64,000 nucleotides of DNA from a virus: positions 1 to 64,000 of the IMG/VR virus record IMGVR_UViG_3300010391_000186, one strand, 5' to 3'. Under the pieces are notes generated by a model. The model did not search any database and was not told where the DNA came from. It saw only the letters and a program-made list of their open reading frames with translations. The translations under genes and the position numbers were made by a program. Of this stretch, positions 26,089 through 34,075 are shown piece after piece. Each line of letters opens with the position of its first letter. The first letter of the stretch is position 1.

Positions 26089-26213
26089 TAAAGAATCGTG
26101 TCCAAATATTAAATCCAAGAACAAATCGCTGGACTAAAATAGACACAAAAACTGGATTTATTATTAGTCACAAAAAAGATAAGTTGAAATACAAAGGAAT
26201 TCAAATACTATGA
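26085..26213 (+). CDS. Small basic protein
   Basis: This 42-residue protein has a core (NPRTNRWTKIDTKTGFI) that resembles a short protein family common in phages and archaeal elements, of unknown role. It overlaps both neighbours by four bases, a sign of coupled translation. Confidence 0.5.
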   Translation: MIKNRVQILNPRTNRWTKIDTKTGFIISHKKDKLKYKGIQIL

Positions 26214-26884
26214 ATCTAACACAAAAAGATATTGAAAAAGGAAAGCGCATACTTAAATTTGAAAAACTTTCAGAAGTAACTTCAGATTCTGTCTTTGCTG
26301 CTGGAATATACTGCATATTATCATCACGAGAATTCTTCAAAAAGCAAGTTCAAGTCTATCATAATTTAGAAATAAATGAAATGATAACACCAAAATCGAT
26401 ACTTGCCGATACGAAAAAACTGCGTGAATGTGTTGCTCATATTCGTGCTCCAAATCAAACACACGATAGACTTATTGGATATGCATACTGGTGGTCTCAT
26501 TCTGATATTCCAAAGCGTCTTATAAAAGACGCAAATAATGGACACGATAATGGAATGTTCCTTAGGAATAAACTAGCAGTAGAAGTTCCCGGGGTTGGTC
26601 TTAAAATTGCATCATTGATCCTAATCAAAGCAGGATACGAAAACGTTTCTGCGCTTGATGTCTGGCTTCTACGTTGGCTCAAGGATAAGTTTGGATTTAT
26701 TCCTAGTGGAGGAAAAGAAAACATTACGAATCATAAAGAGTATATTAAAGCGGAAAAGCTACTCGAACCCATAGCAGAAGAATTCAATGCAACTCAAGCA
26801 CTAACCCAATGCTCAATATGGGGCAAGTCTGCAAATTGGATGAGTCATTATCAAAAACAGCCTGAAGAATTTCGAGTTGATTAA
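26210..26884 (+). CDS. HhH-GPD DNA glycosylase
   Basis: This is a 224-residue protein. The helix-hairpin-helix VPGVGLKIASLIL followed by the catalytic-type Asp in SALDVWLLRWL (near residue 150) marks the HhH-GPD family of base excision glycosylases. The size fits archaeal 8-oxoguanine glycosylase-like enzymes (AGOG/OGG). The Lys of OGG enzymes is not obvious, so the substrate is open. It could repair oxidised bases in viral DNA. Confidence 0.75.
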   Translation: MNLTQKDIEKGKRILKFEKLSEVTSDSVFAAGIYCILSSREFFKKQVQVYHNLEINEMITPKSILADTKKLRECVAHIRAPNQTHDRLIGYAYWWSHSDIPKRLIKDANNGHDNGMFLRNKLAVEVPGVGLKIASLILIKAGYENVSALDVWLLRWLKDKFGFIPSGGKENITNHKEYIKAEKLLEPIAEEFNATQALTQCSIWGKSANWMSHYQKQPEEFRVD

Positions 26885-26886
26885 TA

Positions 26887-27003
26887 ATGTGTGAATATAG
26901 AGATAGATGTGAATTATATAAATATGATTCAAAAACGTGTGATAAAAATCCTATGAATTATTGCACGCAGTATAAAAAATTTAAGAATATTCCAAAAAGT
27001 TAA
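26887..27003 (+). CDS. Tiny Cys-rich protein
   Basis: This 38-residue protein has four cysteines in C-x5-C-x10-C-x7-C spacing. It resembles the gene at 27299 in its first half (C-x-Y-x-x-R-C). Its last codons enter the AGTTAATCA repeat region. Confidence 0.5.
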   Translation: MCEYRDRCELYKYDSKTCDKNPMNYCTQYKKFKNIPKS

Positions 27004-27105
27004 TCACTAGTTAATCACTTGTTAAGACAAAATCGTTGTCTTAACTATATTAAAATCACGCAGCTAATAACAGAAGATTCAGTAAAAAGTTAATCAGTTA
27101 ATCAA
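26998..27105. repeat. Second AGTTAATCA repeat cluster with a perfect palindrome
   Basis: AGTTAATCA lies at 26998, 27009, 27088 and 27096. Between them is the perfect inverted repeat GTTAAGACAA (27021-27030) and TTGTCTTAAC (27036-27045), with a five-base spacer. The cluster mirrors that at 14-108 and again precedes a TATA-rich promoter. The palindrome arm GTCTTAAC is close to the promoter element AGTCTTAAAC. It may be an operator pair or a replication origin. Confidence 0.75.
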
Positions 27106-27118
27106 AAACATACATCAG

Positions 27119-27140
27119 CTATAGTATATACATAATATAA
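27119..27140 (+). promoter_or_regulatory. TATA-type promoter after the second repeat cluster
   Basis: CTATAGTATATACATAATATAA lies about 21-42 bases before the ATG at 27161. It strongly resembles the promoter at 125-140, which also follows AGTTAATCA repeats. Confidence 0.5.
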
Positions 27141-27160
27141 TGATTTAATAGAGATACAAA

Positions 27161-27295
27161 ATGGTAAAAAATAACGATCCGTTAAAACTATGCAGCGTTT
27201 GTTCTATAGACAATGGTAGAGAATGCGGTTACCATGGAAGTCTCCGTTGCAACTATAAAGAAAAGATAAAACACAAACAGACTTCTTTGAGTTAA
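27161..27295 (+). CDS. Tiny Cys-rich protein
   Basis: This 44-residue protein has CSVCS and ECGYHGSLRC, a likely zinc site, and a basic tail. It is the first gene after the second repeat cluster. Confidence 0.5.
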   Translation: MVKNNDPLKLCSVCSIDNGRECGYHGSLRCNYKEKIKHKQTSLS

Positions 27296-27298
27296 GAT

Positions 27299-27424
27299 AT
27301 GAAAAACACCTGTAAGTATAAAGAAAGATGTGAAAAAGAACTTAAAATAAATTGTAATGAAACAGAAGATAATATAAAATGTTATAATTATCTTGGATTC
27401 GAATATGTGTGGTTAGAATTATGA
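27299..27424 (+). CDS. Tiny Cys-rich protein
   Basis: This 41-residue protein begins TCKYKERCEKE, like the protein at 26887, followed by two further cysteines. It overlaps the next gene by four bases. Confidence 0.5.
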   Translation: MKNTCKYKERCEKELKINCNETEDNIKCYNYLGFEYVWLEL

Positions 27425-27543
27425 CTGATAAATATTACTGCAAACTATGCGCTCACAAACTTCTAGAAATCTGCAAGTTGTGTAGAAATAGAATAGGAAA
27501 AGTGCCAAGCATGTTCAAACCGTTTGAAGCTCCAAAGTCTTAA
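27421..27543 (+). CDS. Tiny zinc-ribbon-like protein
   Basis: This 40-residue protein has CKLC and CKLC spaced by eight residues, a clear two-knuckle zinc site. The end contains PSMFKPF, another S-M-F segment like the clamp-box candidates. Its stop lies inside the next AGTCTTAAAC element. Confidence 0.55.
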   Translation: MTDKYYCKLCAHKLLEICKLCRNRIGKVPSMFKPFEAPKS

Positions 27544-27565
27544 ACAAAAACAATTATTATATATC
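27535..27565 (+). promoter_or_regulatory. AGTCTTAAAC element plus TATA box (promoter 5)
   Basis: AAAGTCTTAAACAAAAA (27535-27551) precedes TATATAT (27558-27564) by about 13 bases. The gene at 27598 follows with AGAGGACATATT. Confidence 0.75.
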
Positions 27566-27597
27566 ATGCTGCTAATATTGTTTAAAGAGGACATATT

Positions 27598-27759
27598 ATG
27601 ACATCATCACAAGAATATATAATATCAAATCCTAGTATCTGGGATTTAAAATATGAAATTACATTAATGATTTTGCTTGTAGCTGCATTGATATTTATTA
27701 TATGGCATTTTGCATACAAAGAAGGACAGGAATCAATGAGATTTAATCCGCCGGTGTAA
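27598..27759 (+). CDS. Single-helix membrane protein
   Basis: This 53-residue protein has one clear transmembrane helix (about 21-39) between a polar N-terminus and a short charged tail. It is the first gene after a regulon promoter. Function unknown. Confidence 0.55.
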   Translation: MTSSQEYIISNPSIWDLKYEITLMILLVAALIFIIWHFAYKEGQESMRFNPPV

Positions 27760-27760
27760 C

Positions 27761-28318
27761 ATGGAAACTGATTTCACAAAATTAAAAGAACTAAAATACT
27801 GCATACGCACGAAGCATTCAAAAGATATGCCTTTGAAGCAACCAAGAATGAATTGTGCATTCTTAGAAGGAAAAAAATGTTCTTTTCATCCAGCACACAT
27901 TGATTATTTGGAAGCAAATAATATGATGAATAGTCGCAGTTTTCTAAAATTTAGATGTGTCTTATTCAACAGTGATGGATTAACTGCTTCTGAGCAAAAG
28001 GATTATGATAGAGCTTTCATAGCAGTCCAGAAAGAAGAACTTAGACAATGTAAAAAGGATTATGATATTCTAGAAAAAGTTAAAAAGCTTGTTTCAAAAG
28101 AAGCGTTTGAAGACATAGAAAACGAGCTTGAAGAATCTGAACACTGGATAAATCTCCGTATAGTAGATGAACCTGAAGGAGACTTGCAAAAGTCAGAAAG
28201 CTGCTTCAAAGTATTTATAGATCAAAATTCTGGAGGCGTCTCCGGTGATTCTTATGCAGGGACGGTATGTATAGAACTGCCAAATGGAAAATATCTAATC
28301 TGGGACTATTGGATGTGA
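27761..28318 (+). CDS. Hypothetical protein
   Basis: This is a 185-residue protein. The N-terminal third has four cysteines and the middle is helical and charged. The end (DSYAGTVCIELPNGKYLIWDYWM) reads as a small beta hairpin. No family is recognised. Confidence 0.6.
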   Translation: METDFTKLKELKYCIRTKHSKDMPLKQPRMNCAFLEGKKCSFHPAHIDYLEANNMMNSRSFLKFRCVLFNSDGLTASEQKDYDRAFIAVQKEELRQCKKDYDILEKVKKLVSKEAFEDIENELEESEHWINLRIVDEPEGDLQKSESCFKVFIDQNSGGVSGDSYAGTVCIELPNGKYLIWDYWM

Positions 28319-28330
28319 TTATCAGAGATT

Positions 28331-28380
28331 TCATATACTATTATCTACAATATGAAAGAGCAGCTTTCTAAACGCTGCAT
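28331..28380 (+). promoter_or_regulatory. TATA-like box and leader hairpin before 28391
   Basis: CATATACTATTATC near 28332-28345 is a possible TATA box. GCAGC (28362-28366) pairs with GCTGC (28376-28380) in the leader, just before GAGGACATAT. The hairpin might limit access to the ribosome site. Confidence 0.35.
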
Positions 28381-28390
28381 GAGGACATAT

Positions 28391-28636
28391 ATGTTGGAAC
28401 AACTATCAAAAACAACAGGAAAATCAAGGAACTTGCTGCTGTTTGAGTTCCAAAAAGATAAGCATCCGATAACTTTTAAGAGATGGCTCAAAGAAGAACA
28501 GCTCCGTAAGACTGGAAAACTTACTTCTTTTGTGAATGGAAAAGTAGATAAATCTCCTATTATAGAGCTGATAAATAATCAGCTAGTAGAAGTTCCTTTT
28601 CCAGAAGGAATTCGTAACATGTGGGGGGTGATTTAA
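28391..28636 (+). CDS. Hypothetical basic protein
   Basis: This is an 81-residue protein. I place the start at 28391 because the canonical leader GAGGACATAT ends there, although an in-frame ATG at 28352 exists. It is Lys-rich with an HTH-like first half (LSKTTGKSRNLLLFEFQK). It sits just ahead of DNA ligase. Confidence 0.5.
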   Translation: MLEQLSKTTGKSRNLLLFEFQKDKHPITFKRWLKEEQLRKTGKLTSFVNGKVDKSPIIELINNQLVEVPFPEGIRNMWGVI

Positions 28637-28637
28637 T

Positions 28638-29525
28638 ATGATAAAGAAGCCCATGCTTGCAGCAACGCTCGAACCAGAAGATCTTAGAACTGTCATATAT
28701 CCTGTTTTCTGCACCCCAAAACTTGATGGGATACGCTGCTTAAAAAACGAAGGAAGAGCAGTAACACGCAAGTTTAAACCCGTTCCAAATACATTTATAA
28801 GAACAACTATAGAAAAGTTTGCACTTGAAGGAATGGATGGAGAAATCATAATTGAAGGAATGAACTGGAATGAACGTTCTTCAGCTATTATGTCAGAAGA
28901 CGGTGAACCAAATTTCACATACATGGTCTTTGATTACTGTCAGGATCCCTCTGAAGGATATAACAATCGTATGAGAAATCTATTTGGCTGCATACATGAA
29001 TTCAAGTTTCCTCATATAAACTGTCTTTTCCCTGTTCAAATAAATAATGAAGCTGAACTGCTTGTATTTGAAACACAGTGTTTATCAGAAGGACATGAAG
29101 GAGTCATGCTGCGTTCTCCAAGCGGTCCCTATAAGTTTGGGAGATCTACGCTTAAAGAAAGATATCTAATGAAGTTCAAGCGTTTCACTGATGGAGAAGC
29201 AGTTATTCTCAGTTTATATGAGAAGATGCACAACACCAACAAAGCTACAATAGACGCACTTGGTCACAGCAAGCGTTCCTCTCATCTTGCAGGACAAGTC
29301 CCCGCTGGGACCCTTGGTGGATTCTGGGTTCGTGATTTAAAGTCTGGACAAGAATTTGGGGTTGGAACTGGAGAAGGACTTAACGATGAACTTCGTGCTA
29401 CAGTATGGAACAACCAAACACAATATATCGGAAAGATTCTGAAGTTCAAATCACAGGAAAGTGGGGCAAAAGATAAACCACGATTTGGAACATTTATTGG
29501 ATTCCGTGATGAGCGTGATATGTAA
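28638..29525 (+). CDS. ATP-dependent DNA ligase
   Basis: This is a 295-residue protein. Motif I is KLDGIR with the adenylated Lys (K28). DGEI (motif III), YMVFDYC (IIIa), EGHEGVMLR (IV) and YLMKFKRF (V) follow in order. The C-terminal OB domain is present (GTLGGFWVRDLKSGQEFGVGTG). The size matches minimal virus ligases of the T7 type, lacking the N-terminal DNA-binding domain of cellular archaeal ligases. It seals nicks after replication and repair. Confidence 0.9.
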   Translation: MIKKPMLAATLEPEDLRTVIYPVFCTPKLDGIRCLKNEGRAVTRKFKPVPNTFIRTTIEKFALEGMDGEIIIEGMNWNERSSAIMSEDGEPNFTYMVFDYCQDPSEGYNNRMRNLFGCIHEFKFPHINCLFPVQINNEAELLVFETQCLSEGHEGVMLRSPSGPYKFGRSTLKERYLMKFKRFTDGEAVILSLYEKMHNTNKATIDALGHSKRSSHLAGQVPAGTLGGFWVRDLKSGQEFGVGTGEGLNDELRATVWNNQTQYIGKILKFKSQESGAKDKPRFGTFIGFRDERDM

Positions 29526-29635
29526 TGGAACCACAGTGTCTTGGCATAGGATGTAATTACGATTGTGGTAACTGTGTAAACATAACAAACAGAACGCATC
29601 CAGAACCATTTATACCGGAGGAAGAAGATGAATAA
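29525..29635 (+). CDS. Tiny Cys-rich protein
   Basis: This 36-residue protein has C-x4-C-x3-C-x2-C in the first 18 residues and an acidic tail. The compact spacing suggests a metal cluster. It overlaps the ligase stop and the following membrane gene. Confidence 0.5.
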   Translation: MEPQCLGIGCNYDCGNCVNITNRTHPEPFIPEEEDE

Positions 29636-29972
29636 ATTCAGCAAAGTTGAACCAAAGCATGTAATATTCGTCATAGCACTACTTCTTATTTTAAACAGCT
29701 TTGACGCTATATTCACTCTATATGTAATGGATAAATATGCAGTTCCAGAATTAAGTGGACTTGTTGCAGCAACCATGAAACAAGGAACATTTCTTCTTAT
29801 AAAAATTGGAATACCATTACTTATAGGACTGTTTCTGTTAAAAGATGTAAAGAAGTTCACAATAGATCAACGCTTGCAGATGTTCGCAATAGGAAAACTT
29901 GGAATACTATTCTATACAGAAATCAACTTCTTCAATATCTGGTATATATTTCATCGTTTTGGAGGATTATGA
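29628..29972 (+). CDS. Membrane protein, three helices, DUF5658-like
   Basis: This is a 114-residue protein. Hydrophobic spans lie at about 11-33, 53-69 and 88-105. The first span contains N-S-F-D-A-I-F-T-L, similar to the N-x-x-D-A-x-x-T pattern of archaeal DUF5658 proteins. The family match is tentative. Confidence 0.55.
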   Translation: MNKFSKVEPKHVIFVIALLLILNSFDAIFTLYVMDKYAVPELSGLVAATMKQGTFLLIKIGIPLLIGLFLLKDVKKFTIDQRLQMFAIGKLGILFYTEINFFNIWYIFHRFGGL

Positions 29973-30283
29973 AATCAATAATTGAAGACACAAAAAGAAT
30001 AATAAAAGGATACAGACCAAAGAATAGAAGTCTGCAACCAATATATGAAGTTTCTAAAGATATATATACGTTTATGAAAGAGCAGCAATGGACAATTATA
30101 TTATCTGTTGCTCTCTTCTTAGTAGGAACAGCAAGAGCGAAATATTCAAATTCTATAGAAATGTTTGGAGGACTTATTGGAATATTCTTAATACTTTTCA
30201 TAACAAAGAGAATAATTATATTCTTAATCAGCACAATAATTAAAGCAGTAAAATTCGCTTACAGAACAGATAGAAAGATATAA
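29969..30283 (+). CDS. Membrane protein, two helices
   Basis: This 104-residue protein has a basic cytoplasmic-type N-terminus (about 45 residues), two spans at about 43-58 and 65-92, and a basic end. It overlaps the upstream membrane gene by four bases. Confidence 0.55.
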   Translation: MKSIIEDTKRIIKGYRPKNRSLQPIYEVSKDIYTFMKEQQWTIILSVALFLVGTARAKYSNSIEMFGGLIGIFLILFITKRIIIFLISTIIKAVKFAYRTDRKI

Positions 30284-30296
30284 TGAGGACAGCAAA

Positions 30297-30437
30297 ATGA
30301 AAAATAAAAGTAAGATTATAGAAGATAAAGATCCAGACTGGATGTATAAATCAATTCTAAATGGAGCGTTCAGTGGAAGATCAAAAACAGACAAAGATGT
30401 AATAGGAAATAATGATGGATCAGAATATCCTCAATAA
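30297..30437 (+). CDS. Hypothetical small protein
   Basis: This 46-residue, polar protein follows the leader TGAGGACAGCAAA. No family is recognised. Confidence 0.45.
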   Translation: MKNKSKIIEDKDPDWMYKSILNGAFSGRSKTDKDVIGNNDGSEYPQ

Positions 30438-30447
30438 AGGAAAGACA

Positions 30448-30720
30448 ATGAAAATCAATGTAGGAAACCTAACATATTATATCGGGTGGTTCTTACTTCC
30501 AGCGTGTCTTATTCTATGTTTACTAGAATTTATCTATCATTTAGATGAAAACAGAGAAAAGTTCTATTATCTAGATTCGCTAAAATGGTTCATACATTTA
30601 GAAACATCACAAAAAGTTGTTAGAATAATATTTATTCTATTAATTACTGTTGTTTGCACTATTGCAGCAATCTTAATATTTACAGCGCCAGTTCAGTTTA
30701 TTGAACCAAGACGAATATAA
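30448..30720 (+). CDS. Membrane protein, two helices
   Basis: This 90-residue protein has spans at about 8-28 and 57-80. I chose the ATG at 30448 with AAAGGAAAG upstream, because an earlier in-frame ATG (30412) lies inside the preceding gene. Function unknown. Confidence 0.55.
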   Translation: MKINVGNLTYYIGWFLLPACLILCLLEFIYHLDENREKFYYLDSLKWFIHLETSQKVVRIIFILLITVVCTIAAILIFTAPVQFIEPRRI

Positions 30721-30734
30721 TTTGAAGTGATAAA

Positions 30735-31133
30735 ATGGAAACAAAATATAAATTAATGGTATTAACAGTATTTCTTCTAGGAATACTTGTTGGAATAGGA
30801 ATTTCATTTGTAGCAATCATAATCGGAATAAACAGTCTAGGACACACTATTTCTTCTGTCAATGTTACACTTGCAATAAATGAATCAAAAATTATTGATT
30901 TTATGAATGAATCTATTATTCAAGGTAACATACCTAAATCTATGTCATATGATGGCATATCTCAAGACAAACTAAATTCTTACTGCAAGTATAAAGGATA
31001 TGATAGAGGAGATCTTGAAAGCAAATGGGAAGCAAATAGCACAGATATCGTATGTTCTAACAATAAAGGCATGGCAAATTATCACTACACAAAATCAGAC
31101 TATAACGAATGGATAAGTTTTGGAATAGGATAA
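30735..31133 (+). CDS. Membrane-anchored protein
   Basis: This 132-residue protein has one N-terminal transmembrane helix (about 8-34), and the rest is probably outside the cell, with N-x-S/T sites and three cysteines. It could be a surface or entry-exclusion protein. No family is recognised. Confidence 0.55.
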   Translation: METKYKLMVLTVFLLGILVGIGISFVAIIIGINSLGHTISSVNVTLAINESKIIDFMNESIIQGNIPKSMSYDGISQDKLNSYCKYKGYDRGDLESKWEANSTDIVCSNNKGMANYHYTKSDYNEWISFGIG

Positions 31134-31135
31134 TT

Positions 31136-31249
31136 ATGTGTGATGAATTTATAGATATTCCAGAAAAATTAATTCCTTTTTATATTGAGATCCAAAAACT
31201 TTTTGAAGAGGAACAATGCAAGAAAGAGTTTTGGACAAAAACGATTTAA
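31136..31249 (+). CDS. Hypothetical small protein
   Basis: This is a 37-residue acidic, aromatic protein. It overlaps the next gene by 34 bases, which is unusually long here, so one of the two starts may be wrong. Confidence 0.35.
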   Translation: MCDEFIDIPEKLIPFYIEIQKLFEEEQCKKEFWTKTI

Positions 31250-31482
31250 ACGATACTTGCCCATTTAAAACTCGAAAACATAGTTCGCACTGTCTTGTTG
31301 GCGATTGTTATTTTTATGATGAAATCTGTCCGATATACGCACGATTTTTAAGAATAGTCTGTAAGAATAGCGTAATACCAAAAACAATTTATAATCCAGT
31401 AACCGAAACTTATTATGAAATAAAACATGTTTCTACAAAACACGGTAGAAAAGGAAAGATTGTTGGAATGTGGAAAAAATAA
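31216..31482 (+). CDS. Small Cys/His-rich protein
   Basis: This is an 88-residue protein. Residues 15-46 hold CPFK, HSSHCLVGDCYFYDEICP and a later Cys, consistent with a zinc site. The end is basic. AGAGGAAC lies just upstream of the ATG. Function unknown. Confidence 0.55.
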   Translation: MQERVLDKNDLNDTCPFKTRKHSSHCLVGDCYFYDEICPIYARFLRIVCKNSVIPKTIYNPVTETYYEIKHVSTKHGRKGKIVGMWKK

Positions 31483-31497
31483 TAAAAGGAGAATATT

Positions 31498-31620
31498 ATG
31501 CCTAGAGATGAAGTAATCAACAGCGCAATAAAAAATTATAGAAAGAAAGCAAAGATGATTGAAGACTTACGAATACAAGAAATGGAAAAGCTTGCATACG
31601 ATTTTAGACACAATGCATGA
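31498..31620 (+). CDS. Small helical basic protein
   Basis: This 40-residue protein is basic and wholly helical. It follows AAAGGAG and overlaps the next gene by four bases. Confidence 0.5.
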   Translation: MPRDEVINSAIKNYRKKAKMIEDLRIQEMEKLAYDFRHNA

Positions 31621-31937
31621 TAGACGATATACTGCAAAATCTAATTTATCAACGCAGCGATCATTTTCTATGCAATAACTGTGAACTTTCATACTGCATG
31701 GATTATACCGAAGGAACTAAAATTTGTTCTGGAACTGTCAAGCAAGTTAATCCAGAAGTTCCTTATGATGTGATAAGACTTTGTATAAACACTTCTTTAG
31801 AAGGAACTCAGGTTTATGATTATACTCCAGATGAAGCGCACTCTATAATATCAGTTCTATCTCATTCCGTTGGAAACTGGTTAAATACAACAAAAGCGTA
31901 TCAAAAATTTAGATCAAGCAAAAAGCAGCATACATAA
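31617..31937 (+). CDS. Hypothetical Cys-containing protein
   Basis: This is a 106-residue protein. The first 40 residues carry CNNCELSYC and a further Cys, likely a metal site. The rest is helical. It is the last plus-strand gene before the convergent integrase operon. Confidence 0.55.
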   Translation: MIDDILQNLIYQRSDHFLCNNCELSYCMDYTEGTKICSGTVKQVNPEVPYDVIRLCINTSLEGTQVYDYTPDEAHSIISVLSHSVGNWLNTTKAYQKFRSSKKQHT

Positions 31938-31981
31938 ATCACTAAATGTAAATGGAGTATCGCTATAAATTAAAATAAAGA

Positions 31982-32001
31982 CAGCATATAAAAATATGCT
32001 G
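31982..32001. terminator. Hairpin between convergent operons
   Basis: CAGCATA (31982-31988) and TATGCTG (31995-32001) form a perfect 7-bp stem with an A-rich loop. It lies between the stop of the plus-strand gene (31937) and the stop of the minus-strand integrase (32010), where a two-way terminator is expected. Confidence 0.6.
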
Positions 32002-32009
32002 CGAACGAT

Positions 32010-32978
32010 TTATAATAAAACTATTTTTCCTTTATTTAACACGCTTTCAAAGTGTGGAACAAATTTTTTATATTCTTCCTTCAGTTTTTCTGGAGTTGCT
32101 TTAAAATACGCTGCTCTTGTCGCAGGAATCTTATGTCCCATAAAATATTCTGCAAGTTCACCCATTCCCCATCCTCCAATATTTAGGATTGTGTTGAAAA
32201 ACATTTTTCTTAAATTATGTGAATGAAACTTATTGTACTCTCTAAAACCGGGTTCTCTCATACCAAGATTCATAGCAGTTACACGATACATTTCTAGAAA
32301 CACATTTTCATTTATTTGTTCACCTTTTTCCAAGCATATCAAATAATCACTGTCTTCTAAGTTCATCCTAGTTATCTGATTTATAGATAATTCTGTTGCT
32401 GTGGGTGAAAAAAAAGTATGGAACTTTACATTAGTCTTCTGACGTTGCATGTTTAAGCATGTTATATGATCTTCAGTAAGATTTTCTATAATCATACCCG
32501 CTTTAAGTTCACGAGCATCAGACATAGAAATACCAGATGTATATTGTATCGCAACGATCATTTGCATCAGTGGATCTGATATACGCATAGCATTTGATAT
32601 ATGTTCATCAGTAAGACTGAAATCATTTTCGATGCTTATTGTTGGAGCAGCTTCTCTCTTCAAAAGCTTCTTGGAAAGTGTTATATCATTTGATGCATAG
32701 AACGAACTTACTGCGGCGAGGTATGTTACTCTCGATGTTCGAGACATATTCTCTCTTAAGTAATTCTTAAAGGTACCTATGTGGATAGGAAGAGATTGCT
32801 TGCTGTAAACAAGTCCGGATTCTTTTTCACACTGCTCAATCAAGTTTGAAGGAGTAAGACCTATAATACTGCAATACTTCCGCATGACAGTTGTATAGAG
32901 TTCTCTTGTATTATTTGTCTTAGACAAACACACTTGATTAAGCCAGTTAATCAACTTAGGATCATTATCTATTTGCAT
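32010..32978 (-). CDS. int: Tyrosine recombinase / integrase
   Basis: This 322-residue enzyme would integrate or resolve the element's DNA. The C-terminal part has HNLRKMFF (H-x-x-R), a G-H pair in YFMGHKIP and the nucleophile-type Tyr in TRAAYFK, spaced as in archaeal tyrosine recombinases. The first catalytic Arg is probably in SMSDARELKAG. The N-terminal SAM-like domain is present. It is the only sizeable minus-strand gene and ends its own three-gene operon. The attachment site was not found. Confidence 0.85.
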   Translation of the reverse strand: MQIDNDPKLINWLNQVCLSKTNNTRELYTTVMRKYCSIIGLTPSNLIEQCEKESGLVYSKQSLPIHIGTFKNYLRENMSRTSRVTYLAAVSSFYASNDITLSKKLLKREAAPTISIENDFSLTDEHISNAMRISDPLMQMIVAIQYTSGISMSDARELKAGMIIENLTEDHITCLNMQRQKTNVKFHTFFSPTATELSINQITRMNLEDSDYLICLEKGEQINENVFLEMYRVTAMNLGMREPGFREYNKFHSHNLRKMFFNTILNIGGWGMGELAEYFMGHKIPATRAAYFKATPEKLKEEYKKFVPHFESVLNKGKIVLL

Positions 32979-33093
32979 TAGTCTTCACCTTCTTTGGGCA
33001 AGCTTCATAAACACAGTCATCTGTCAAATGTTCACACGTTCTGCATTCATCTGGAATATTAACAACAAGAGTTCCTGGAGATAGATGCTGCAT
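32965..33093 (-). CDS. Small Cys-rich protein upstream of integrase
   Basis: This 42-residue protein has four cysteines (CRTCEH, DDCVYEAC), probably one zinc site. It overlaps the integrase start by 14 bases, so its translation probably feeds into the integrase. Its start lies just after the stop of the minus-strand gene at 33095. Confidence 0.55.
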   Translation of the reverse strand: MQHLSPGTLVVNIPDECRTCEHLTDDCVYEACPKKVKTNANR

Positions 33094-33094
33094 A

Positions 33095-33289
33095 TTAAAT
33101 CACCTTTAAATGATCATAACAATCTTTACAGATAGTGTGTTCACTAAATTCTGGTTTGAATACAGCAACACGGGTATCACGAACACGAACAGTTCTAAAT
33201 TCATACCCAATAGGATGTCCTTCTTTATTCGGGTCTTCTGGGTACGACATTCCGCACCATTCACAATCTATTGTCTTATCTTTACTCAT
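33095..33289 (-). CDS. Small treble-clef zinc protein
   Basis: This is a 64-residue protein. CEWCG near the start and CKDCYDHL near the end are spaced as in treble-clef fingers, with beta strands between. It is the first gene of the minus-strand integrase operon and may regulate it. Confidence 0.6.
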   Translation of the reverse strand: MSKDKTIDCEWCGMSYPEDPNKEGHPIGYEFRTVRVRDTRVAVFKPEFSEHTICKDCYDHLKVI

Positions 33290-33595
33290 AGGGTTGGATC
33301 ACCGTGTGCTACAATGCAGTTCACACTCATAAATTTAATTACTTATTTTTATTAGTAATTTTGAAACAGCGCACTTCCTTTTCACTCCCCTTATAATTAC
33401 TTAACAAATTAAATAATCTTTTGGACTGAACAACACGATTATCATATCATTCACTCACTGCATACTGATATCTCGACACAGCACCATGAGAGAAGGAGAT
33501 TCTTCTCGCATCAGACCTTAACATGTTGATATAAAATAGATGAACATCGATTCCGAACGAACGTTTATATCATCTATCAAACATAATAGTATCTT
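33290..33595. promoter_or_regulatory. Divergent intergenic region, integrase operon versus virion operon
   Basis: This 306-base AT-rich gap between divergent operons holds AATTACT and AGTAATT (33338-33361), an inverted repeat with an AT-rich loop, and further TTAATTACTTAAC-like stretches. TTTATATCATC near 33565 is a TATA box for the ATG at 33596, only about 25 bases away, so that mRNA would be nearly leaderless. A minus-strand promoter must also lie here. It is a candidate place for an attachment site. Confidence 0.5.
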
Positions 33596-34075
33596 ATGGC
33601 TGAAAGTAAGGATAACATAATAACTCAAACACTTGAAATGCCTAAGAAAGAAGGTAAGATGGGTATCTTTGACTCTTACTTACAACTCCGATTAACTATT
33701 GCTCAAGTGATGAAAGATTCTAACTACTCCCCAACAGACACTAGGATAAACGACATAGTCAATCTAATGATTTCTGGTATCCCTAATCTAAAAAAACAAG
33801 TAGCACTTAGAAAACATCGTGATGAACGCATCGAAAAAGAAACAAAAGATCTCACTACAAACGAAGAGAAAGGTAGGAAAACTCAGCAGATTCATATTGA
33901 ACTAGCCGGAGAACTTGCTCCATATATGGACATGTACACTGGAGGAGAACGTTCAAATCGTATCTCATTTATCATCCCTATAAAAGAAATGCGTACCATT
34001 ATGGAAGCAGCAAATCCAGAACATTTCAGAGAACATCTTGATCAAGAAATCCCTATTGACATGGATGAAGATTAA
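33596..34075 (+). CDS. Hypothetical protein preceding the packaging-type ATPase
   Basis: This 159-residue, charged, mostly helical protein follows a TATA box so closely that its mRNA is probably leaderless. Residues about 60-110 look coiled-coil. It abuts the ATPase gene without a gap. It might be a partner or small subunit of the ATPase. Confidence 0.6.
   Translation: MAESKDNIITQTLEMPKKEGKMGIFDSYLQLRLTIAQVMKDSNYSPTDTRINDIVNLMISGIPNLKKQVALRKHRDERIEKETKDLTTNEEKGRKTQQIHIELAGELAPYMDMYTGGERSNRISFIIPIKEMRTIMEAANPEHFREHLDQEIPIDMDED

Noticed and set aside
33290-33595. Attachment site (attP)
   Set aside because: The intergenic region next to the integrase is a fair place, but no tRNA-matching segment or clear core could be identified by eye.
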